Below are positions 25,501 to 40,500 of a DNA stretch of 64,000 bases, piece after piece. A program made the position numbers and the translations under genes. The stretch covers positions 198,704,247 through 198,768,246 of the forward strand of contig NC_090942.1 of assembly GCF_040807025.1 (NCBI RefSeq), in the 5' to 3' direction. This DNA is from Struthio camelus. Taxonomy: Eukaryota; Chordata; Aves; Struthioniformes; Struthionidae. Each line of letters opens with the position of its first letter. Within the stretch, counting starts at the first letter, position 1. Below the pieces are notes generated by a model. The model saw only the letters and a list, made by a program, of their open reading frames with translations, had not been told where the DNA came from and made no database searches.

Positions 25501-28500
25501 TCGGTTTCATTTTCATGTGTCTCCATACTACTGGCTCAAAACATCAAAAGCACCTGTAATGCAATGCCTGTCCATAACTACATTCACAAATTATTGTATG
25601 TTGAGATTGTCAGTAGCTTCTCTTTTCCTGTAGATACAGGATTTAATTATGAAATTACAGATCAATAAAATGTATTCCTCCGAGTTTGGAATTTGAGATT
25701 TGAGACTGTGAGAAACTGGCTGAATTTCTACCACGTTGGAGATAAAATGGAATTCTTGCAGTACTAGCACTTTTAAATATATTTAGATACTATATGATAA
25801 GGCATGCAATTAATCATGTAATTTCAAGTCAGCAGAGACATTATCATAGCAGTTTCCTTGATTTTTCATGACTATATTAGTAAGAGAAGCAGTTGAGCAA
25901 TCTTATTTTATGTTACTTTATTGGAAAATGACAAATTCTAAAGCTAACACTTGACATCAGACTACTACTTTGGATACAAGAACACTACAATTACCATCAG
26001 GGATGCTTTTCAAAGATTTCAACGATCCGGTGGGATTCTTTGTTCTGTCAAATTCAGGTAGCAGCTGTCTTTTAATTGGAGGTTCTCCTAGGATAAAAAA
26101 CACAGATTTAAAAAATGAACCTCCTTTTAAGTTCAGTTTCTAACCCAGCACTGTGTAAATTAACTAAGTTTTTAAATACAACATTCAAGAAGTCACAACA
26201 AACACAAGCAGCAGATCTTCAAATCACACTTCTATATTAAAAGCATACTTTTCCAATACAGAGTTGCTTTACTACCCTTTGAAAAAGTTTCTTTTGTACA
26301 GGATGGCTATTTAGCATTAACAAGAATGGTTTTGAGACATTTATACAACAAAGTCTATTGCAGACTCTTTTGTGGTCAGTAGGCTGCTCCCTCCAAGTCA
26401 AAATCTGTGCATCTTAAGTTACCAAACATCCTGGACACAGTCTGCCTCAGGAAGTTAACCACAGTGGACTTCAACACCACAGCTCGCCTGTATCTTCTTT
26501 TGTACTTTTGGTAATGAAGGGGTCCCTACACAATTCTAAAAAAAAAAAAAAAAAAAAAAAGTGCAACACATCTTTTTCAAGAAGTTATAATAAAGGGTAT
26601 TGCTCCAGTATGGCAAAAACTAGTTCAAATTGGAGTAATAGAGTCCCATCTGCCTTTCAACACCTATTTGAACTTTCTCACACTAGCCCCCTGCCCTTTG
26701 TACCAGAACTTGTGCAGCTGGGCAGTGAGTCTGTTGCAATCTAACCCTTCCGTGACCTGTTTTCAGCTGGCCCAGATCTCTGAACAGGTTCTGGGCAACT
26801 GTACAAGCATTACTATCAACACTGCAGCCCTGAGATAGACAAGCTTTAGGCAGCAAGGAACCATGCTTTCAGACCAAACAACTGCTTTTCAAATCAGAAG
26901 ACTAGCAGTCCCAATGTAAGTGAAACCTTGTCCTCATCCACAAGGCACAAAATGTGGAAAACGGAAATACTAATTCTCATTTTTAAATAAAAAAAGACAT
27001 TTGTGCAGAGAGTAGTACAACATCCTATTCAAAAAGAAGGAAAATTAAGTCTGCCTTCTCAAAGAGGCATAACCCTTTTCCACACCATTACATGACAACT
27101 GGAGCTTTCACAGAACAGCAAAACCTGCACAGCTTTAGAATTAGAAGTAACACCTTTGGCTTGTACTACGCATTTTAGGCTGGAAAGAGTGGATGAACTC
27201 TTGCTTGCAGCAAGAACTTTGTTGTTGACGCTAAGAGAGAGAAGTTCAAATTTGAGATGACAAAAATATCAATTTGTTACATCCAAAAACCACCCACCAA
27301 TATAGAAGTATGAAGTTGAACATATATAAGACAAAGACCTACCGAGTGAGGAATTTCCTTCCAAGTGCCTCTTCCCAAACATCTTATTTTGAAAGTTTTT
27401 ATCCAGCATTCTGCCACCAAAGGATTGTGTGGCATTAATTCGTACTCCAGAATGTGAAAGATCATCTTCCATAAAAGCTTTTGCACTTTCTACAGCCTCC
27501 ACTTCCAAGCAATTTTTTGGAGTTTGGAAACACGCAAGGTTAATGTTCCTTTCTCCTTTAGCAATAGAACTGCATGAAACTGCTTCAGACTTTGTTTCCA
27601 TCTCCAGATTCTGCTGCCCTTCTCCCAGAGAAGTCTGTCCTTGCTGAAAACTATTTTTAAATAATGTTAACTGTTTGTCTTTCTTACTACACGGTATGTG
27701 CTCAGGCGTTTTAACATGGTGCGAGCTTGGAAGAGGTTTCATTTCTGCTGGGTAGATGCCTTCTAATTCAAGTTCTTCACTGAAGTTTTCTTCAGTTTTG
27801 GATGCTGAGATTACTTTATCTACTATTTTGGCTGTATCACCACAATCAGTTAGAGATTTTACAGGCTGACCACTGTCTTTAGTTGAACTAAATTGATTTG
27901 TAATGCAAAGCCTATTGCCCACAAAGTTATCAGAATCTTCCAAAATTGCCTTTGCCCTCTGATAGGCATTTTCAGAGACTTTAACATGCTTTCCACTTGC
28001 AGTGCTGAACCCAAAAGCAGGATGTAAAATCAATTCAGTATTGGAATTTTCTCTCTCTTTTGGTAGTATTACCCCTGTTTTCCTAGGAACTGCTTCAGTG
28101 CTCATTTCAGACTTTTTAACATCTTCCTCAACTGAAAGTATTTCTTGCAGACCTGAGGAACTATTATTTTCCATTTCACAAAAGAGCTGCCTAGCTTTCT
28201 TTAGTGACTCTTCTGACAATTGCACTGGTTTACCACTTGCTGTACTAAAAAATCCAAGATTACCCATAGAAAAATCTGACTGCTTTATTTGCTTATCTGG
28301 CATAGGCAAGTGTCCTAAAGGCTTAATATTCTGTTCAAAGCACTGCATCTGAGAATTTGGAACAGACTCTGCATCTGCAAGCGTATTTGTATCACGGTGT
28401 CCCTTTTCACCTGCATTCTCATTGACATTAATGAAATGGGATGCAACTGAATTAGTCTCCTCACTTTTTGCAGCATTTAACAGTTTAGCAGAATCAGGAC

Positions 28501-31500
28501 ACTGACCATGAACAATGAAAGATGAATTTGCAGCAACTTCCATCTGATTAGTTTTTGATGTAGACTCAGTTTTGGGTTTTACAAATTCACCATTGTCTTG
28601 AAACATTTCTCTGACTCTTGCTAATGCATTTTTTGAAACTGAAACTGCTTTACCTTTTGCTGTACTAATCACAATTGGTTTCAGATCCTCCATGTGTTTT
28701 TCAGCGTTAAAACTACATGATGTTTCTTCTAATGTGGTCAAATTAGTTTCATCTTCAGGACCGCCAGCTAGGGACTGTTCTTGGTGAGCATTAACTGTGG
28801 TATTTGTGAAGCAGTTTGTATAAGGACAAGATTCATTTAGATGTTCTAAGTTAAATTCCTTACTGTCACAATTCAAATGAGAAGAGCTACATTTTGAAAC
28901 ACTGCTGTAAGTTAAGAGGAAGGAGTGATTATTTTTACTACACTCAACAAATAAACTATTTTTTGCATCTCTACACACAGAATCATCTGCAAGGTCATTC
29001 GATACCTTCATTAAGTGTGGAAATACAGTAGATTGCACAGGACAATCACGTATGTTTTCTGAATGATTGCTTTTTTTTGCCAAATATTCCATGTCTCTCT
29101 CTGCAAACAGTTTTTCACCCTCAGACAATGAAGTTTCACTTGAAGCATCACTGTCTTTTCCAGGAAAGTATTGTGACTTTCCAAATGTGACATCACGTTT
29201 TTTCCATGCACTTTGAATTCCAAAATTTCTTTCACAATCTTTACCTGCATTAATAATTGCATCTTTATGAACAGTATCAAGAATACCAGTTTGTTTAAAG
29301 GGACTATGCTCTACTGTCTTTTTAAACTGATCTCCAGTTTCTTTAGAAAGAAGGTTTTCATTAAAATTAAGTGTTTCTGAATCATGTTGAGCAGTGCTTT
29401 CAATATATGAGTCACAGTCTTTGACACAGTCCGTACTACATCTTCTTTTCTTTAAGGGGTCCTCGAAATTGTCACTCTGTTCCTTTCCTAAAACATCGTC
29501 TTCTGCAAAGAACTGCTTGGCCTTAGCCAAAAATCCATCAGCAATTGTTATTTTCTTGCCACTCGCAGTATGGAAACCAGATGGATAACTCCCTTTAACT
29601 GCATTTTGTTCAACATCCATCTCTTGCTGAAAAGGCATTTGATGATGATGGTAAGAGCCTATTTTTATTTTGCTGTGGTTTACAAACAGGTTTTTACCAA
29701 GGGTGGTGTCTGCTTCTCCCATACTATTTGTCTTTTGTTTATCAGAGTTCTCTGAAACACTTACATCTCTTTCTCCACGTTTTACCTTGAGCAAGTATAC
29801 AGAATCATCCAAAGATGCATCAGAAATGGAGATATCACCATCAGCTGCAGTTTGCAATCTCTGTGGTGAGTATTTATCTTCTTGATTTCTCTCTTGTCCT
29901 TTCTGATTAGGAACCAGTTTTTCCATTTCACTGGATATACTCAAACTATGTTTTCCTCCAGTGGTAGTAGCATCTCCTAAACATGTCACATCTAATGAGT
30001 CTTCTTGCAAATTGCCTTCAACTTGGTAATCTCCTTGATTCAAAAATTGTTTGGAAATTTTCAGATTCTGGTTGTGTTTTGTAATGGATGACAGACTGTT
30101 TCCCATGTCACAGGCAGAATACCTACCATTATTCGTACAACTAAAATCAATGTTTTCATCATCATTTCTTGATCTTTTTGTCCAATTTTCTGTATTTCTC
30201 CCAAACAGTGTACTGATATTTTCCTCATATTTTTTCTCTGAATGGTGGGAAACAGAACCTGTGCAGAAGTCAGAATCTGTGCTTTTAAAGTTTTTAACAC
30301 AAACTGTTTTTCCTCTGTTTTCTTTTGTCAGGCATCCGAAAAAATTCCAGTCAGAAGACTTAAGTCCATTTGAACTCTGGCATCTGGTATTAGTTTCAGA
30401 AGATTTAAAGAAGTAGTTATCATCATCCAAGTCCCTGAACAGCTCTGCAGACCTGGTCAAAGCAGCTTTAGAAATATTTATTTTTTTACCTCCAGCTGAA
30501 GTAAAGCCTACAAAATTAGAAAAGCTGTCCTGTATGGGCACTGGAAAGCTTTGACCATCAGATACTCTACTTCCATTTCCATCTAAATGAGTAAAAATAA
30601 CCTCTTTGTTATTTTTATAGAAAATAATTTTGTTCTCTTTTTCATATTCTATCATTTTAGACTCTTTATTTGTGTCTTCCTGCTTACTACAATACTTCCT
30701 GCTTACTTGATTTTCAGATTTAACAGCATTACAAAAATCAGTATCTTTCCATATTTTAGAAATATTTTCTATATTGGTTGTTCTATTTGTTTCTCCACTT
30801 CCAAACTGTTGAGAAATATGACTTTGTAACACGTTACTTTGCTTTCTAAACTGTGTAAATTCAAACTGGCTGCCTGTTTCTTCCAGGATATTAGAAAGTT
30901 CAGCAATTTCAGCTTCTTGGCTTGCTGTCAAAGTTTGATTTGATTCTTGCAAGGATTGTTGACTTCCAGGAAAATCTGTACATAGATCAACTTTATGTGG
31001 AATAAACTGTGTATGCCTAGGTTCAAGAAAACTTGCCCGTGGATCTAAAGAATCAGATAAATTACTATTCAAATTGCTTTCCACATCTGAGAAAAACATA
31101 TTTTCCTTTTTGACTTGATCTGAAATATTTTTGACTCTTACCATGGAAGAGGCTTCAAAGCATTCATTTTCAATATCTTTGAACAACATTTTGCCTTTTG
31201 CTACACTGTCTTCAGAGAATTTAATCTGCTTATTGGAAGCAGTTTGAAAGCCACTGAAGCTCAGATTTAAACGGCATGCATTTAGATTTCCTGACCACCT
31301 CTCTTTAAGCTCTAGGTTCTCATTTGGATTTTTGTTGGAACACATAGGTTTTAATGAATATACATCTTTGTATGGCACAATATGTTTAGAAGGAATTACA
31401 TTTGTCTTCTTTAAGTAATGTTTTTCTTCAGTGTTAGGGTTAGGTACCTTCTTTGACAGATAAAGTCTTGCTTTTTGAGTTATGGTTGCAAAATGATCTT

Positions 31501-34500
31501 GTGCAAAAAGATCTGGTACTGTCTGTTTATCTTTTCCAGAAATTACTTCATTTAAAGAATTATCATCTATAGAATCCAACAACTCTTTAGTACTCACTGC
31601 ACCTACAGTATTGCAAGCAGTTGCTTGAAGGTTTTCATTGTTTTCCATTGACTTTGTTTCTTGATTGTCAGCTACAATTTCTGAAAAGGAAGCTATATCT
31701 ATTTCTTCCCCTTGTTTTAATTCAGTATTACAATTTTCTGAGCCTTTTATTCTCAAAGGCGCAAGTATTTCTCTACATTCAACTGCTGACAACTGGTCTG
31801 TAGCATGCTTTTTTTCAGTTGATATTTTATTGCAACAATCACTACTGACCTTATTTTTGTCAAAGGTGATTTGACTCGAAGTATTATTGAAACTACTGTT
31901 TGTCAGAGATGTTGTGTCATGCTGCGTAACAATCAAGCATTCGCTATTACCAGCGGAAGATGGTGCGAGTTGTCCTTTAAGGCCCTGAGGTACAATAGCT
32001 CCATCATTCACATTAATACTCATATACATATCCTCCTTCTCTTTCTCTAAGGAATAGCCTTCAGGCAGCAGTCTAGAACGCTTTCTTGCCATAAGGCATG
32101 CTGAAGTTAGAACTTTACGTTTTATATTTGAAATTCTTTCACTATTTAAAGACTCTGTCATGTTTTCGTTCCAAGTATTAGATACTTCTAAGCATTTTAA
32201 TGATGTAACAGGTTGATGCTCTCTTGCATTTTTCACCATGTCTTTCAGCTCCTGTTGTTTCAGCCTGCTGTTGAAGGCATTATAAGATGAGTTATCCATT
32301 ATATCCATTTTTATGGTACAGGTACTGACATTTTTTTCCTTGATATTAGATTGCAAATGCTTTCTCTCAGCAGAAAGCAGGTAGCCTACAAAAGACATTA
32401 CAGAACAGAGTTGTTAATAACATGGTCGTCATTTATTCAAAAAAATGCAGATTAAAATGTTCATAAAATTTTGGCCCATTCACAAGGTATTTATGGTACC
32501 AGTGTTAAGCATATGTAATGCTTTTGCTTCCAAACGTGAAAGTTTTGACAAGGTTGGAGCTTTACCTGATCCAATCATGTTCTAGTAGCCAGAAACCAGT
32601 GAGTAACCTGCAGTTAATACTATCAGTTAAAATAAATGATTTGTAGTTGTAATTAAATTTGAAAAGATGGATTTCTATTCCTTGTGTTTCAACAAAGCAT
32701 ATGCTTCAAACTGTAAAGAGCAATGCTTCAGTTGCCAATATTAAGTAACTATTTTGCAAGAACAACAGCTTTTAAAAATAAGTGTATGTGCTTGCTTTCA
32801 TTACATAATTTAAGCTTTTAAAAATATTCTGTACTCCTGGAAGAAAAAGACCTACAAATTTAAACCTTTTAACTTTAGAAAAATAGCCAAAGAACTCTAA
32901 CATACTTTATGCTGTCTTAGAAATCACCTACAGAGGCAGGAAGACACTTGACACTCCAGGAGTCCAAACAGCAATGGCAAAGATAACTGAGCTTGTCAAT
33001 TAGAATAATGGTTCAAGGTGGAAGTTTCTATTCCAGAAACTAGTTTGAGACTAAATAAGTTAGCACCAGACTATCTGAAAATATTTATGCATTTCTGTCA
33101 CCTTTGTCATTAACAGACCAATCTGAAATCTTGGTTACCCGACTAATCAGTTGCAGAGACGCTTTATCACTGAGAAGAAGTAATAAAGACTTTAATAAGT
33201 GAAAAGAGAATCCTCCACCAATGAAAGAAGCTTAATGATATACCTTGATCATCATCTCTGGCCTTGTGACAACTTTTAAATGAATCAAACTCCGAAGACG
33301 GCAATGTAGGATGAGCAGGTGATTCACAGGTTAGTTCTTTCTGAATTTTTTCTTCTTGATACAGTAAAGTGTTATTTATTCTATAAATAAATCTCTTGGA
33401 TCTCTTTTTCAAGCTGGATAACATATTTAGCCTTTTTAAGCCAGATTTTTTAAAAGTATTTTCACCATCTGTTAAATCTAGGTCACTGCAATTATCTGGA
33501 GATATAGTGCCACATACAAGTGGATGAGATAGAACATCAGTTAAGACAGATTTAGAAGTTGCTTTTAAATGCTTGGAAAAGCTGCTGTTGTAGACTACAG
33601 CATACTCTGTGACATTTGTACTTTCAATTAAAAAAGAATTACAGTCTAAAAAGCTCACTTTAGAAACCTTTTCAGCAACACATCCTTTTAGTAACTTTGG
33701 ATCTTGAATACTCAAAGACACAGATTTTACTGGAGGTATTTCCAATGTTGGATTGTTCTCAGAATTTTTCACTTCACAGCACTTCTCTGACAAATTGACA
33801 CTCAACAGCTTTTGTGCTTTTAACAAACTTGAAGTATTCAGTAAAGATGTTTCTACAGCATCCTCTTTGGTCATTACTACTGATTTCTCTTCAAAATTTT
33901 TCTCTCTACTTAAGTCAGATGGTGGAGAGCTACACACAGACATTTCCAAGTGAGCGACATCTAGATCAGATAAGTTCAGCTGAGACCACTGACTGGATGA
34001 AGATGATAGGTCTTCTTCCACAAGCTTCCTGCTGTCAGATGACTTCTGTATTCTGTTATCTTCCACATCCATGGTGATCTTAAGCGACTCTGATTCCTTC
34101 TCACGTCCAGTTAAACAGGCATGCTTAACACACCTATCTTCATCAGTTTTCTGGAGTAAAGAGTCCTTCATTTCAACTGACTGGGTTTTTTCAGTCCAGC
34201 TAGTTGTTTTCACTTCCTGTGAACTGCCAGTCTGTCTTCTAATAGGCTCTTCAGAAGGAACATCCCCCCTTCCTTGTGCTTTATCTATAGTTATTTGACA
34301 TATCTCTCCTGCATCCAAGGCATTTGGCATCAGCGGAAGGGTTCCATTGGACTTAGCAGGCATGCTGAATGTATCCTCAAAGCTATCCATCTCGCCAAAT
34401 GAGCCATCTAACATCTTCTCTGGCTCTAAATAGTTTAGAGAAGACAGGGAGAGGAAAAAGAATAATGATTACGTCATAGAAAACTTGAGAAACAACATTG

Positions 34501-37500
34501 TGGTTTTTTACCATGCAATCCAAAGTTGTACTTACCTTTGCTCAGGAGTGAGTGTGGGAAGATATATGTATGTGCCTTTAAAATAGGTTATTCTCCAATA
34601 GCTGCTGTTAGAGAGAGAAAATAGCAGGCAAGCAATGTATGTGCAGATGCTTATGGCCTCCTGAGGACTGCTAACCTGTTACACAGGTTTCCAAGATGAA
34701 ATCTATTTTTTTCAAAAGAATTTTGCTTTTTCTCTAGATAGGAGAATGAGTAGGAAATTTTACAAGATAAATGTCTAGATTTTTTCCTCTGAAATTTTTA
34801 CCGAATTTTGGGCAATAAACATCTTAAGAAACTGCCTAATTTTGTCTGTAGCTGGGAGTTAAATGAACTGTTATTTAAGGATGATTCTATTAAACTTTGT
34901 CTTTTCCTTTGATCTACAAAATTATAGTATTTAGAAGGATTCTTAAATATAATTTTTTTTTAAAAAAAATGCTTAGCTAGCTTTAAGAGGCCCCAAATGA
35001 TTGGCAAAACTACTAGAAAAATAATAGTGAGGATTTTTGTTTGTGTAGAGAAATATTATGCAGTAGGGAAAAAAAAAATCCAAACTCTATTTGGCAGACA
35101 GCCTTGAAAACCTATATATACAAAGTAAAAATATTACCTTCTCAAATGGACGAAATTAGGCCTACCTTTTAAATATTTAACATTCAAAAAGATAGCTAGG
35201 TTTTATTCTGAGGATACTTTTTAAGACATGAAAACTTATTTTTCTCATCAAAGAAATCAAGTACCCAGAAACATCTCTGTCTTCTGTTTTTCTGGGCATA
35301 TAACCAATACACCATAAGTTTTCCCATAAGCATTTCTGGAGGTAAATTTTCTTTAATTTATAACTCTTTTCCCTTTTAGGAGTATTAAATAATCTAGTGT
35401 CTGAAGCCTTTTCCATTTAGAAGTCCCTAGATTACCCACTACTTAGTCACACATATCCAACAGTGTGTAATACAGTACAGTCACTGCTCATGCCCAGCCT
35501 GTAGGCATAAAATCACCTCTCTCATCACAGCTCTTGAATAGTTACTGATTCTCTTTCCCTTCTATTTTTAAGGGGAGTGGCAGAAGGCATGAGTAAACAA
35601 GATCTCTGAAAGAAACTATAATACTACAGATTGAGGCTGCAAGTTCTTTTCCCAGATTAAAAGTGCATTCTTTTGGAGTAAATTCTCCACCCACATCCTT
35701 TCATCCTGTAACTATTTGTCAACAAAACTGTTTGAAAGACCCATTTGTATTCCTTTTTACTTCTAAAGGCATTAGTTTGAATAGAAAATCAGAACTAACA
35801 GTATATGAAAGAGAAGATACTGTTCATTCGCTGACTAACCTGATCCCTGATTTTTTCCTTGGTAAGTTGATTTTGATTTCTAAATTTACTGGAGGGGCAG
35901 ACAAAGGACAGATAACCCCCAAAACTAGGACTGAGAAACAGGATTCTTCCATTTTCCCGGTAAGTGCACTAACTAGGCAATAACTGCTTAATTTGTTTTC
36001 TCAGAGCCTCTCCTGAATAACTACAATACTCAGGGAAAAAAAAAAGGCTTAAATAGAAGAGGTTGGTAATGTTTCTGCTCTGGATTCATATATTGACCAA
36101 GTGTTAGAATAGAATACATTGTCCTATTTCATACTGGAATCCTTATAAGCAGAAGGTATTGAACCCATTTCTCCTAGAAGGGGAATGAATGGCCCCATTT
36201 TGTTTTGTTTGTTTTTTTTTTTGAATTAAAGAGTAAGTATCAAGCTGTAAGCCACAGCCCAGGGCAAAGCACCTAAAATGTTACAGAACTTCATGTTTTC
36301 CATTGGCTTGTCAATTTAAACAGCTTCACAGTCAACATGCTGGCTACCACATACTTGAAAAATCGTAACTCTGAATCTATGGTTATATAGTACCTTGAGC
36401 AAAGCTGTGACTTCTGCTATAAGGCCAGATGCCTAAAACTTAGTGATGCAATGACCTGTGCTATGCTTACTTAAACTAAGAACTTGAACATTAAGAATTA
36501 ATGATGGGGTTATAAATAAATATACTTAAAGATTGCATGCAAATTTAGATAATCTGTGAGAGCCTTACCTGTTAATACAGGATAGTACACATCTTAAAGT
36601 CCTCACTCACAGTAAATGGAAATCAGTTAGAAAAAAGTTACACCAGAAAACCCCCAAATCCAGCAGTATTTGAAATATTTGAGAGTTCTTGAACTTCAGA
36701 CTGACTGCGTATATTCAGTCTCACTATTGTTAAGGATATAGCTGGTACAATATTAATAAACAATCTTTTCATTAAATTAAAACTACAAAGGTGTTCAATC
36801 AATACTATGTCTCTCTTATTTTCTTTGACCAAGAAAAAATCTAATAAAACAGACTGCTTTTCCAGATTATACTAGTACAAAATATATACTGCTATATAAA
36901 AATATATATAAAAATATATACTACTACTACACTACTACAACAAAACAAACATTCAAAAGCTACCAAGAGGTGGAAGATAGAGTTGCTAGTACCTTTCTTT
37001 TAACATTGTATCTTTGAATGCCAACTTAAATATTATCAAAAGGGGAAGGAGCATAGAAGGAGCACTTACAAACAATATTGTAAACTTTAAAAGCCACAGT
37101 TTCTTCCTCCTCTTCTTTCTACTACAGCTATTTTACCTAGGCTTTTCTGCTGTACTATGGGCTGTGATAAGGTATCCTGGAACACAGCAGAGGGTATCAG
37201 TTTGTCCTTCATTTCGAGAAGTATTATACTGACCATAAACTACTTGATTATGTTCAGCACCAATTCCAGTCTCTTTTCCTTCATGTTTCACACTAAGATA
37301 CAAAAATAGCACATATCTCTGCAAGCAATGATGTTTCCTATCTAAGCACTCTCAGCCCTCCCTCTTAACACCTGAGGCGATTCTTTTGCAATCCTTACAT
37401 TTACCAACAGTATTTTAGGGCAGCCCATTTAATTTAGATAAGAATGAGACATAGTCCCAAAGATTCAGCTTCCCATCTATCCCACGTGCATCTCTACAAC

Positions 37501-40500
37501 ATCTACACATCCTGAACAAAGTTCTCTGTTAATATCCTTCCCTTTGCCATCATTTCTCAGCAAAAACGTGAAAGCCAAACTAAAGTGTATGCTTATTCTT
37601 CTTCACCAACATGTTCTAAGAACACACTATGAAAGCAATTTTTGTTGGCTGAGTTTTTTCTGATGTATTAAAAAGGATAATATTCCTTTTTCCTAACAGA
37701 TTTTGTTACGTTTTGAACTTCAAAAGATGAAGCGAATGAAGAAAGAATAGCACGATTAAAAAACAAGCACATCACAGAACAATAAGTGTTAGGTGTGATT
37801 GCATGAGAGAGAGAAACCAATCTGTTAGCTAGAAATAGTCTTGCTCCTCCTCTCTAGCCTGTACTTTTTTCCCCGCCTCTCAGCTCTCATTTCCACAGTC
37901 TCTCCCCTTCACTTACATCAGTACCAATCTGGTTATCCAATGGCATGGTAACCTGATTTAATTCACTGACCCATCAGAAATTGATTCCCCCTTTTTATGG
38001 CAAGATTAGTTTTTACAAGTAGAATCAATTTAGGAGATGGGAGTACACAACTGGCAGATGAAATAAACTGTAAGATTATCCCAAATCACATAATGCAACT
38101 TCATCCTCAGACTTGCTTCACAAAGTGCCCAGTAACAGCAGTAAAGCATTAACACTTACCAGCATTTTCAGCATTTAGCTTTATTGCCTCTGGTATGGAC
38201 TGTATAGTTGTCTCACTCCTCCCAGGATATTTATCATGTTTGGAGAAAAAATTACGTGAAACCTGTAAACCCAGCAGTCACACTGTTACATAGACTGCAT
38301 ATCAATTAAGGGTCAGCTTAATATTAAAATATATAACCCTAAATATTTACTATAATAGCCGAGTAATTCTGCGCTTCTTAAAATAAAACGTAGCATATTT
38401 TTGCAGGGAAACTGAATATCTTGAAAATAAGCAAGCTGATAATTCTGCAACCATTTAAGGGCAGTGAATGAATTCAGTAGTTTAATATATATAAGCCTTT
38501 CAAAAAAAAGAAGGAAGGAACTAAAAGAAGAAGAAAGGTTGTTTTAACTTCTAACAGTTGGTTTGTTAACTGTGAAGTTTCAGGTAGTAAGAATGAAATG
38601 TAAATCCATAACTGAATCCCATTAGCACTGCCCTTAGCTTTCGGTCTCAATAATCATTGAGTGTTCATATACATAGAGTAAAATTATAGTTGTACAGAAC
38701 CTCTCTCTTTCTTAACAACATAAAAGAATTGAAATTAGTACTCAGTTTTAACCCTTGATGTAGTGGTTGAGCTCAAGACCTTATCTGACAATATAAGGCA
38801 AACAACAATTGTCACAGCTTTGACAAAGGGGAGGAAAATACAGGAACTAACAAACCTACAGCAAAGTAGCACATTGTAGTTCCTAGAGGTGATTTCTGTT
38901 TGAATTGACTCACACTGCCACTGAATCCAAGTTAAGTAAAAAAAAAAAAGTCCTCAAAGGGGTTGTATTTGTGAAGCATAATCTACAGCCAGGTTTTGCA
39001 AGCTTAGTTTTGTGAGCAATAAGTTTTACAAAGAGCTAGATAAGAGAGCATAGAATGAAAGTGAGGTAATTTTTTATTCTTGGCACAAGCAATTTGAGTA
39101 TGTAACTAAATAGCTTAAGTGTAATTAAAGAATAGCATAGCTCTTAAATCTACTTACTATCTCAGCTCTTTCATCTTGTTGCTTTACTTCAGAAATAGAA
39201 TCATTCTCTCTAGCTTTAGAAGAAAGATAGACATGTCAATTCATTTGTTCTTAGGTGACTGGCTGAGTGTGTTCAAATACAGTTGGGGTGTTGAGAGGGG
39301 TTTTCTTTTGATTATTTTAAATGCAACTGAAATCTGTAAAGTAATGAAATAGCCCCTAAAGACTAACGGCAAGTTTAACTGAAAACACTTACAGGTGAGA
39401 TTCTCTGCTAAGAGAGAGCATACACACACAGTTCTGTAACAGCATAAAACACCCTCAATCACACCATGTGGCTGCTGCTGTGCAGGTGCAGGAGTTACCA
39501 CCCTGAGCACACCATCACCCTTTCCAGAAGTTATTCATGACACTCCTCCCTAATTTGCTTCTGTCACATGATCTCAATAAATACTTCAAGCTACTGTCAG
39601 GAATTTGATTTTTCTTTGCCCCTCCCTCCTCAACCCCAAGCAGTAATATCCGCTTCATCCATATTACAAAAGGAGAGCGTAAACCCTATTTTTAAGATTG
39701 CTAAAGAGCAGTATCTTGAAATACCTACCTTTCGTTAACATGGCATCTAGATTCCTGTGCGCTATTAAGATCAGTAACTTGAACCCCTCCCTTGAAGCTG
39801 CTAAACAACTTGTTCTTTCTCGTTCTTTCCTTTTACAGGTAACTGATGACAAAAAGTGGGCATCGTGACTATGAAATAATACGCTCTTGCATAAAGTGAG
39901 AGAATTAGAAAGCGGGTTCAGACCAGAACTCATCTCCCAGGAGAGTCTCTCTAAGCTAGGGTTAGTTTTCCCAGACTTCCTTTTCAAGCCACGTCATTCC
40001 AAAGCCATGAACATGCAAAAAGAAAAGGCACAATTTATCAGCCCTGTGAATGGCACAATTCAGTAGCCCATCCCTGCTGAGAAAGGAGACTCTCACTTCT
40101 TGAATGCATTCTTAGTCAAATACTTCACACTGTGACCATTTAACAAAAATAAATATAGTCTTTCCATTTTCTCAAGGGTTTTCATCATCAAGTCATATAG
40201 TCAAACTTCATTTTGCCTGTTCATCACATGTAAACAAATTACACTTAGGGCAAAACCTTAGGCTGAAGCTTGATGTTCAGTGGCTATGCCATTTAACAGT
40301 CATCACCCACTCGTCTTCATCCTCTGTTATGCTGACACAGCTGTTTGTGCAGCTGTGCAGTAAATGAGATCCGGGAATTACTCTGTCTGAATAATCTAGG
40401 AAAAATTGTTTTTCAATTGAATCAGTATCCCAATCTGCTTGACTGCCTCAGTACAACAGCGAGGATTGTGAGAGGGCTTGAAATGCTGAAGCCAGTGCTG

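Larger units (their letters stand above)
22572..25994 (-). other. BRCA2: BRCA2 intron 12, with unexplained coding-like blocks
   Basis: 3.4-kb intron. It contains a 20-bp perfect AT palindrome at 22636-22655 and two coding-like minus-strand blocks (about 24122-24349 and 24488-25250) described separately. The remainder is plain AT-rich sequence. Confidence 0.65.

Noticed and set aside
32386-32398. ATG just upstream of BRCA2 exon 11 as a possible start
   Set aside because: It lies across the intron 10 acceptor (TTTTGTAG). Exon 10 joins in phase downstream of it.
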